Shown in pieces: positions 8,956 through 15,363 of a stretch of 64,000 nucleotides of DNA (its first letter is position 1; each line of letters begins with the position of its first letter). The stretch is taken from positions 8,289 to 72,288 of the forward strand of contig CAYUEV010000002.1 of assembly GCA_964443825.1 (NCBI GenBank), written 5' to 3'. The notes beneath the pieces are model-generated. The model did no database searches. It was given only the letters and a program-made list of their open reading frames with translations, and was not told the origin of the DNA. The translations under genes were made by a program, and so were the position numbers. The DNA is from UBA1081 sp964443825 (GTDB lineage: Bacteria > Bacillota > Clostridia > Oscillospirales > Acutalibacteraceae).

Positions 8956-9891
8956 ATGAACTCGAAAAAACTTGTCTCACTCTTTTTATCAATTTTAACG
9001 CTTTTTACCTCCGCGTCTTTTTATTGCTACGCGAAGAGTAGCGGCGTTACGGTTTCTTTCAGCGCGTTTGACGGAAGCGTTATAATGCCTAAAGAAGAAA
9101 TTACGGTAAACGACGGAATAGCGGAGGAATACGGTTACGCGAATCTTGAAAAAGATCACAACGGGGAATCGATTAACGGCATAACCGCTCTCGACGTGCT
9201 TACGGCGGCGCACAAAACTTATTACGGCGACAAATTTACGAAAGAAACGTCAAGCGAGTATCTCGCGGTTGAAGACGGTCAAATAAAACTCGCGTTCGGA
9301 AAAAACGCGTTGTCGTCTGGGTTTGCCGTAAATAATAAATCCCCGCACGACGATATTTATCTTGAAGATCCAACGTGGGGTTCGTCTTACACGGGATATT
9401 CCATAAGCGAAGCGAGAATAGAAGACGGCGACTACATGGCGTACTTTTTCTACCAAGACAAAGACTTCTATTCCGATATGTACTCTTGGTTTACGTTCGA
9501 AAACGAAACTTTTAATTACGCGAGAGTTAAAAAAGGCAATTCTCTTACGCTTACCTTAAACGGATTTTCTATCGCCTGGTACGGCTGTTACAAAGAAGAA
9601 GATCAAAATATAACCTCGCTTTCAGGCGTAGACGTATATTTAGTTGAAAATAACGAGTACACGCCCTTAGGGAAGACTGACGAAAAAGGGCAAATTACCG
9701 TAAAATTCGATAAAAAAGGCGATTTTAAAATAGTCGCATACGGCGAAACTTTAGACGAAAGCGAGATGGAAACTCCCGTTTGCGCTTCTTGGGGGCAAGT
9801 TAAAGTTCAGAACGGACTTACTTACTTTTTTGGAAATATTATTGAATTTTTTAGAAAAATCATAACCGCTATAGGGAATCTTTTTAAATGA
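8956..9891 (+). CDS. Secreted DUF4430-like protein, first gene of the corrinoid operon
   Basis: This 311-residue exported protein begins with a signal peptide (hydrophobic core to about residue 25, SFYCYA). The first 180 residues look like a divergent DUF4430 (transcobalamin C-terminal-like) domain: ITALDVLTAAHKTYYG, then SSGFAVNN and YSISEARIEDGDYMAYFFYQ, matching the family's order of a TALDVL helix, a G-x-x-VNG loop and a final LKDGD-x-V-x-x-Y strand. An Ig-like or Cna-B-like beta domain follows (about 210-280, GVDVYLVENNEYTPLGKTDEKGQITV). The last 20 residues are a hydrophobic/basic tail ending NLFK. AGGAGAA lies before the ATG. Its position directly behind the cobalamin riboswitch suggests a role in extracellular corrinoid capture; this is inference. 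Confidence 0.7.
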   Translation: MNSKKLVSLFLSILTLFTSASFYCYAKSSGVTVSFSAFDGSVIMPKEEITVNDGIAEEYGYANLEKDHNGESINGITALDVLTAAHKTYYGDKFTKETSSEYLAVEDGQIKLAFGKNALSSGFAVNNKSPHDDIYLEDPTWGSSYTGYSISEARIEDGDYMAYFFYQDKDFYSDMYSWFTFENETFNYARVKKGNSLTLTLNGFSIAWYGCYKEEDQNITSLSGVDVYLVENNEYTPLGKTDEKGQITVKFDKKGDFKIVAYGETLDESEMETPVCASWGQVKVQNGLTYFFGNIIEFFRKIITAIGNLFK

Positions 9892-11168
9892 AAAATTTTA
9901 AAATTAAATTTAAATCGATTATATCGTTTATATTATGTCTTTCAATTTTATCGTTAAATTTTATTTTTGCGCAGGCGGACGATTTAGAAATTGTCTTACC
10001 CCTTAACTGGGCTTCTAAATTTGGCGAAACTTATCGCGACGCGCCTTCTCCTCCCGCGTACTCTGACGGATTTTTATACGTTATGAGCGGGAAAAACATT
10101 TTAAAATTAAACGCAAACAGCGGCGAAACGGACGGTAAGGGCGAGATTTCTCGCCCCTGCTCTCTTGGGGTAGTACCGCCTACGGTCGAAAATAATACGG
10201 TGTTTTGCCCTTTAAGTAAAGGCGTGATCGAGGCTTTTAATAAAGATACTTTACAAAAACTTTGGACTTTTACAAACCCCTCGGGAGGCCAGGCTCTTAC
10301 CGAAATCGTATTCTCGGAAAACTTAATTTACACGGGATTTTGGAACGACGAGGACGAGGACGGCTCTTTCGTGTGCCTGGACGCTTTAGACGGCTCTCTT
10401 AAATGGAAAATTGATAAAAAAGGCGGATTTTACTGGGCTACGGCGGCGGTTATCGGGGATTATCTTGTTTTTGGAAGCGACGACGGAACTGTATACGACG
10501 ACAGGGATTCTAAAGTTTATTGCGTAAATAAATATACCGGGGAAATTTTAGATACCGCAAACGCTAAAGGCGATATTCGCGGCGGGATAGCATACAGCCC
10601 CGAAAACATGAAAGTTTATTTTGCCTCGAAAGCGGGGTATATTTATTCCTGCTCTTTTAACGACGGCGTTTTTGGCGATTTATCGTCGGCTTCTTTAGGA
10701 GGAGCTTCTACAAACAAGCCCGTAATTTCAAGCGGCAGAGTTTATATAGGAGTTGACGACGGAAATGGAAACGGCGGATTTAAAATATTTAATAAAGACG
10801 ACCTTAATTTATTATATAACGTTCCCGCGGGCGGCTATCCTCAAGGCGAAGGGCTTTTGATTAAAAACAAGGGCGAAACTTTATTGCTTTCGTGCCTTAA
10901 CAATAAAAAGAGCGAACTCGTCCTTTTAAGAGATAATTTTAGCGATTCTCCCTCGCTTAATACGGTTTTCACTCCCCAGGGCGATATGCAAGGCTATACG
11001 GTGAGCCCTGTTTCATCGGGCGGCGGCTCTGTTTTCTATAAGAACGACGCGGGGTATATTTTTTCGATAAAAAACAGTTTTGCGAATAACGACTTTACGG
11101 ATTTTATTCAAAAGTTATATGATATTGTATTCGTTCTACTCGATTTTTTAAACAGTATTTTTAAATGA
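9888..11168 (+). CDS. Secreted PQQ-like beta-propeller protein in the corrinoid operon
   Basis: This 426-residue exported protein has a signal peptide to about residue 30 (ILSLNFIFAQA). The mature part is made of repeated propeller blades of the PQQ/WD-like type, for example GFLYVMSGKNILKLNANSGE, SFVCLDALDGSLKWKI, SKVYCVNKYTGEIL, YIYSCSFNDG and GFKIFNKDDLNLLYNV, about seven in all. The C-terminus is a hydrophobic tail (LYDIVFVLLDFLNSIFK) like that of the preceding protein, perhaps a membrane-retention device. The ATG overlaps the previous stop by 4 bases (ATGA), and the next gene overlaps it in the same way. It carries no enzymatic motif I can identify. A scaffold or binding role at the cell surface is inferred from operon context. 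Confidence 0.75.
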   Translation: MKNFKIKFKSIISFILCLSILSLNFIFAQADDLEIVLPLNWASKFGETYRDAPSPPAYSDGFLYVMSGKNILKLNANSGETDGKGEISRPCSLGVVPPTVENNTVFCPLSKGVIEAFNKDTLQKLWTFTNPSGGQALTEIVFSENLIYTGFWNDEDEDGSFVCLDALDGSLKWKIDKKGGFYWATAAVIGDYLVFGSDDGTVYDDRDSKVYCVNKYTGEILDTANAKGDIRGGIAYSPENMKVYFASKAGYIYSCSFNDGVFGDLSSASLGGASTNKPVISSGRVYIGVDDGNGNGGFKIFNKDDLNLLYNVPAGGYPQGEGLLIKNKGETLLLSCLNNKKSELVLLRDNFSDSPSLNTVFTPQGDMQGYTVSPVSSGGGSVFYKNDAGYIFSIKNSFANNDFTDFIQKLYDIVFVLLDFLNSIFK

Positions 11169-12058
11169 AAACTTTTAAAGACTTACACCCCGTCACAAAT
11201 TTCCTTTATTTTATTTTAACGGCGGCATTTGGGATGATTTTTCGTCACCCGGCGCTACTGATTCTGTCGTTTTTATCGATTTCATTATATGATATTAAAC
11301 TTATCAAAGAAAAATTCTTTAAAAACCTTTTTATTTTTATTATTCCGTTAACAATTTTTACGACTTTAATAAACGGTCTTACGGCGCATTACGGCGTGAC
11401 TGAGCTTTTTACTCTTCCCTCCGGCAATAAAGTATGTCTTGAGCCTATAGTTTTCGGGCTCATATTCGGCGCGTCGGTTTCAATTATCATTCTTCTTTTT
11501 TCGTGTTACAATAATACAGTAGACTCCGGCAAACTTCTCTACTTAATAGGCGGAAAATTCCCTAAATTAGCTCTGATAATTACGACGGCGTTAAGATTTT
11601 TTCCGCTATATAAAGAAAAATTAAAAGAAATATCCGATTGCCAAAAGTGTTTCGGGACGTCCGTTTTCGACGGCAGCATTATAGAAAGAATAAAAAACGG
11701 TTTAAGGATTCTAAAATGTCTTTTTGGCTTTTCGCTCGAAAATTCAATAGATACCGCCGATTCTATGAGGAGCAGGGGCTATGGTCTTAAACCGAGGACA
11801 AATTACCATGACTTTGTTTTTACTAAAGACGACATTTTTGTCACTGTTTTTATTATTATATCGTCTTTTATTTCCATTTTGGGGTCTGTTTTTGGGAAAA
11901 CCAAAGCTTCATACAACCCTTTTATCAAAATCCCTAAAGTCGACTTTTTTAGCGTAATCATCTTTTTATTTTATGCTTTATTATGGCTCGCTCCTTTAAT
12001 TTATGATATTTCCTATTTGATCAAATGGAAAACGGCGAATAAGAGAGCAAAACCTTAA
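11165..12058 (+). CDS. ecfT: ECF transporter transmembrane (T) component
   Basis: This 297-residue integral membrane protein is the energy-coupling T subunit of an ECF-type ABC transporter. Five or so membrane segments are visible, with a cytoplasmic region between about 145 and 215. That region contains the coupling motif ADSMRSRGYGLKPRT, corresponding to the family's Ala-Arg-Gly signature that docks into the ATPases; here it reads Ser-Arg-Gly. It overlaps the upstream gene by 4 bases, and the ATPase gene starts one base after its stop. It is expected to work with the ATPase at 12060 and the S component at 13634. Confidence 0.88.
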   Translation: MKTFKDLHPVTNFLYFILTAAFGMIFRHPALLILSFLSISLYDIKLIKEKFFKNLFIFIIPLTIFTTLINGLTAHYGVTELFTLPSGNKVCLEPIVFGLIFGASVSIIILLFSCYNNTVDSGKLLYLIGGKFPKLALIITTALRFFPLYKEKLKEISDCQKCFGTSVFDGSIIERIKNGLRILKCLFGFSLENSIDTADSMRSRGYGLKPRTNYHDFVFTKDDIFVTVFIIISSFISILGSVFGKTKASYNPFIKIPKVDFFSVIIFLFYALLWLAPLIYDISYLIKWKTANKRAKP

Positions 12059-12059
12059 A

Positions 12060-13658
12060 ATGAAAAATATAACGATTAAAAATTTTTCTTTTTCCTATGG
12101 CGATTCGGAAAAATCTGTTTTAAAAGATATTTCGATAAGTATTAACGAAGGCGAGTTTATAATTATCTTGGGCAAAAGCGGCTCGGGAAAAACTACTCTT
12201 TTAAGACATATGAAGCCCTCTCTCGCGCCTTACGGCAGGAAGATGGGCGAAATTTTGTTGGGTAACAAAGATATTTTTTCTGTTTCTAAAAGAGACGAGG
12301 CTAAAAACATAGGCTTCATTATGCAAAACCCCGACAACCAAATAGTCGCTGATAAAGTGTTAAATGAAATATCGTTTACACTCGAAAATTTAGGCGAGGA
12401 CAGCTCTTCGATAAGGCGAAAAACTGTCGAAACAGCCGAATATTTCGGTCTTTCGGGGATGTTAAATAAAAATGTAAACGAATTATCCGACGGTCAAAAA
12501 CAGCTCTTGTGCCTTGCGTCCGTTATGGCGTCGTCGCCGGAAATCCTTATTCTTGACGAGCCGTGCTCAAGATTAGACCCCGGAAGCGCCACAAAGTTTT
12601 TTGACGAATTAGTAAGACTTAATAAAGATTTTGGCGTTATGGTAATCATTACAGAGCATAATATCGATAAAATTTTTGAGGCTGCTGATAAAATAATCTT
12701 AATGGACGACGGAAAAATTCTGTTTTGTAAAACTCCATATGATATATGCAATAATGATGATTACCAAAAAATTGATAATATCGTCCCGTCTTATGTTTCG
12801 GTTTATTTAAATTCTCCTTATAAAAAAAGCGCCTGCCCGTTAAATATAAAAGAAGGCAGATTATTTTTAAAAAACGCTTTAAATAATCCCGAATACAAAA
12901 ATGTAAATTCCGACATGATCGAAAAAAGCGAAATTTCCTTGGAGCTTTCGGATATTTCCGTAAAATTCTCAAAAGACGGCGGCTTTGTCTTAAATAATTT
13001 AAACGCGTCTTTTAATAAAGGCTCTGTAACGTCCGTTCTCGGCGGGAACGGTTCGGGAAAAACCACTCTTTTAAAAGTAATCGCTAAAATTATAAAACCT
13101 GCGTCCGGGAAAGTTAAAATAAGAGATAAAAATTCTAAAGTCGGGTATCTTCCGGCGGAACCCATTTATTGTTTTACCGAAAAAACAGTAAAAGACGATT
13201 TAAAAACGATTTCAGGCGATTTCACCGCAATCGCCGAAATTTGCGAAATTAAAAATATATTAAACTCTCACCCAAACGACATAAGCGGCGGGGAGTTAGA
13301 GAGGGCGGCTTTGGCGAAGGTTCTTTTAACAAATCCCAATATTATTCTACTTGACGAGCCTACCAAGGGTTTGGATGTAAATTTTAAAGAAAAATTCGGG
13401 GAAATAATCAGAAAATTGTCAAGAGCGGGCAAAACCATAATTATCGTAACTCACGATATTGAGTTTTCGGCGGTTTACTCCGATTATTGTATGTTTTTGG
13501 GGAACGGGAAAATAGTATCTAAAAACGAAAGGCACGATTTTTTTTCATCCAATAATTTTTACACGACATCCGCGAGAAAGTTATCTAAAGGCATATTTGA
13601 TAACGCCATAACTACTATGGAGGTAATAGATCTTTGCGAAAAAAATCTGAAATCGTAA
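12060..13658 (+). CDS. ecfA: ECF transporter ATPase, two fused nucleotide-binding domains
   Basis: This 532-residue protein holds both ECF ATPase modules in one chain. Domain 1 has Walker A GKSGSGKT (38-45), the Q-loop/Q-helix MQNPDNQ (Gln89), a signature LSDGQ (142-146, Asp instead of Gly), Walker B ILILDEP (Glu167) and His200. Domain 2 has Walker A GGNGSGKT (328-335), PAEP at 365-368 where the Q-loop Gln should be, signature ISGGE (408-412), Walker B LDEP (Glu433) and His465. The pattern predicts one normal ATP site (Walker A of domain 1 with ISGGE) and one degenerate site. The S-component gene begins 25 bases before its stop. Confidence 0.92.
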   Translation: MKNITIKNFSFSYGDSEKSVLKDISISINEGEFIIILGKSGSGKTTLLRHMKPSLAPYGRKMGEILLGNKDIFSVSKRDEAKNIGFIMQNPDNQIVADKVLNEISFTLENLGEDSSSIRRKTVETAEYFGLSGMLNKNVNELSDGQKQLLCLASVMASSPEILILDEPCSRLDPGSATKFFDELVRLNKDFGVMVIITEHNIDKIFEAADKIILMDDGKILFCKTPYDICNNDDYQKIDNIVPSYVSVYLNSPYKKSACPLNIKEGRLFLKNALNNPEYKNVNSDMIEKSEISLELSDISVKFSKDGGFVLNNLNASFNKGSVTSVLGGNGSGKTTLLKVIAKIIKPASGKVKIRDKNSKVGYLPAEPIYCFTEKTVKDDLKTISGDFTAIAEICEIKNILNSHPNDISGGELERAALAKVLLTNPNIILLDEPTKGLDVNFKEKFGEIIRKLSRAGKTIIIVTHDIEFSAVYSDYCMFLGNGKIVSKNERHDFFSSNNFYTTSARKLSKGIFDNAITTMEVIDLCEKNLKS

Positions 13659-14329
13659 ATATTATTATACTCTTTTCGTCAATTCCTCTCGTATTGATAT
13701 GGTCTTTTTTATCGGGCGGGAAAGGGTACTATATATTAAGCGCCGCGATAATAATTCTCTCTATGACGCCGTTTTTTATATCATTCGAAAGAAAAAACAC
13801 AAAAACAAGAGAACTTACCGCGATAGCCGCGCTTACGGCTCTATCGGTCGCGAGCAGAGCCGCGTTTTATATGCTGCCGGAAATAAAACCCATAGCGTCA
13901 ATAGTAATAGCGACGGGGACGGGATTCGGTTACGAAACGGGCTTTTTAGTCGGCGCTCTTTCAATGTTTTTATCAAATATAATATTCGGTCAAGGCCTTT
14001 GGACGCCTTTTCAAATGCTTGGTCTTGGCATGACGGGTCTTATATGCGGAATGATTTTCTCAAATAAAAAAATAAACAGGTGGATTTTAAGTTTATTAGG
14101 CGGCTTAATTACGTTTCTTGTTTACGGCATAATCGCCGACACAAGTTCCGTTTTTATGCTCTCCGCCGATTTTAATATAAAATCCGTTCTTACCGTGTAT
14201 TTATCGGGCGCTCCGTTAAACTTAACTTTCGCCGTTACGACTGCGGTGTGTTTAATTCTCTTTGGAAAACCTTTAATAGAAACGCTTTTAAGATTAAAAA
14301 CAAAGTACGGCATATTCTGTAAGGAGTAG
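13634..14329 (+). CDS. ECF transporter substrate-binding (S) component, probably corrinoid-specific
   Basis: This 231-residue hydrophobic protein with about six membrane segments is the substrate-capturing S component. It starts with TTG at 13634, ten bases after a GGAGG at 13619-13623, and overlaps the ATPase gene. The stretch TGFLVGALSMFLSNIIFGQG followed by LWTPFQMLGLGMTGL is typical of the S-component group linked to cobalamin riboswitches (CbrT-like) and is often annotated only as an ECF S component. The riboswitch upstream and the transcobalamin-like lipoprotein downstream make cobalamin or another corrinoid the best substrate guess. Specificity is inferred, not seen. Confidence 0.8.
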   Translation: MRKKSEIVNIIILFSSIPLVLIWSFLSGGKGYYILSAAIIILSMTPFFISFERKNTKTRELTAIAALTALSVASRAAFYMLPEIKPIASIVIATGTGFGYETGFLVGALSMFLSNIIFGQGLWTPFQMLGLGMTGLICGMIFSNKKINRWILSLLGGLITFLVYGIIADTSSVFMLSADFNIKSVLTVYLSGAPLNLTFAVTTAVCLILFGKPLIETLLRLKTKYGIFCKE

Positions 14330-14332
14330 AAA

Positions 14333-15169
14333 ATGAAAAAATTTATTATTTTTGCGCTTATTCTATCGCTCATATTCTTGTCGTCCTGCGGAAAATCTTT
14401 AGAATCTGATTTAACCGAGGCTAACTCCGACGCGACTGTAATTTATGACGAAACCGAAACATTTACGAAAGAAACCGAAAGCCCGTTATCTTCAGACGAA
14501 ACTAAAACCGAAACTCATAATAATGAAACAACCGAAACGAAACCTTCCCAAAAGCCGACGGAAAATAATAAGAACACAGAGGCGAACGCCGAAAAGCGGA
14601 CTGAAAAACAAACCGAAAAACAGGCTGAAAATGTAGCTGAAAGACCGACCGAAAAGAAAACCGAAAAACAAACTGAAAGATCAACTGAAAGATTAACCGA
14701 AAATCCGACTGAAAAAGTTGTCGAAAAGTCAACCGAAAAAAGAACGGAAAAGCAAAATGAAAAAAGAACCGGGCAAAATGTTACAAAGCCGCCTGAGGCT
14801 TGTGTTTCTCTTACTATAACTTGCGTCGATATCCTTGACCATATGGACGAGTTAGAAGAGGGCAAAGAGTATTTTGTTCCGTCTGACGGAGTAATTTTCA
14901 GTTCTTCTTCCGTATCTTTAAAAGAAGACGAAACGGTATTTGACGTGCTTAAAAGAATTTGCTCTCAAAACAATATTCAGCTTGAGTACTCGTATTCCGG
15001 CGCTTTCGGCTCGTACTATATCGAAGGTATAAATCAGATTTACGAAAAAGACGCGGGTTCTCTTTCCGGCTGGAATTACTATGTAAACGGGGAATATCCA
15101 AGCGTCGGCTGTTCTTCTTACAAACTAAAAGACGGCGATTCGGTTCAATTTGTTTATACCGTGGAATAA
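14333..15169 (+). CDS. Lipoprotein with C-terminal DUF4430 (transcobalamin-like) domain
   Basis: This 278-residue lipoprotein closes the corrinoid operon, three bases after the S component. The lipobox is LSSC with the lipidated Cys19. Residues about 25-155 are a low-complexity Thr/Glu/Lys linker built from degenerate TEK-type tripeptide to pentapeptide units, long enough to span the cell wall. Residues about 158-278 form a clear DUF4430 domain: SLTITCVDIL, EDETVFDVLKRIC, then GSLSGWNYYVNGEYPSVG and SYKLKDGDSVQFVYTVE. This family is homologous to the C-terminal domain of intrinsic factor/transcobalamin. The likely job is to bind corrinoids outside the membrane and hand them to the ECF S component; that hand-off is inference. 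Confidence 0.87.
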   Translation: MKKFIIFALILSLIFLSSCGKSLESDLTEANSDATVIYDETETFTKETESPLSSDETKTETHNNETTETKPSQKPTENNKNTEANAEKRTEKQTEKQAENVAERPTEKKTEKQTERSTERLTENPTEKVVEKSTEKRTEKQNEKRTGQNVTKPPEACVSLTITCVDILDHMDELEEGKEYFVPSDGVIFSSSSVSLKEDETVFDVLKRICSQNNIQLEYSYSGAFGSYYIEGINQIYEKDAGSLSGWNYYVNGEYPSVGCSSYKLKDGDSVQFVYTVE

Positions 15170-15182
15170 CGCTTGATAATTT
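15142..15182 (+). repeat. Left copy of 41-bp imperfect direct repeat
   Basis: These 41 bases match 19522-19562 with three differences (15159, 15160, 15177). The left copy covers the last codons and stop of the DUF4430 lipoprotein gene and a TTGATA that corresponds to the -35 of the SCIFF promoter in the right copy. The copies are exactly 4,380 bases apart and bracket the transporter/GH30 segment. Confidence 0.9.
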
Positions 15183-15227
15183 ATATATAGCGCGTTATAC
15201 CCCGCGTTTGCCGCTTTAAGATCGAAA

Positions 15228-15252
15228 AAGGAGCCGTAATCGGCTCCTTATT
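15228..15252 (+). terminator. Intrinsic terminator after the corrinoid operon
   Basis: AAGGAGCCG (15228-15236) pairs over nine bases with CGGCTCCTT (15241-15249) around a TAAT loop and is followed by ATTT. A flanking AAGATCG/CGATCTT pair could extend the structure and provide T runs on either strand, so it could also serve the minus-strand transporter gene ending at 15364. Confidence 0.7.
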
Positions 15253-15363
15253 TGATACGATCTTTTCGGAAGTAAGAATCCTCTTCCGTATGATTCTAAG
15301 CGGGATCGGCGCAATTAAGCCGCGTCCTTACGAATAATATAGATGTTCGGGCGCCGCGCTCTA

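Noticed and set aside
14500..14780. Possible CRISPR-like or tandem DNA repeat
   Set aside because: The repetition is at the peptide level with drifting DNA; no fixed repeat and spacer lengths are present, and no cas genes are nearby.
14500..14865. Long Phe/Ser/Val-rich minus-strand frames opposite the lipoprotein linker
   Set aside because: They are the antisense of the TEK repeat and show no start signals or family features.
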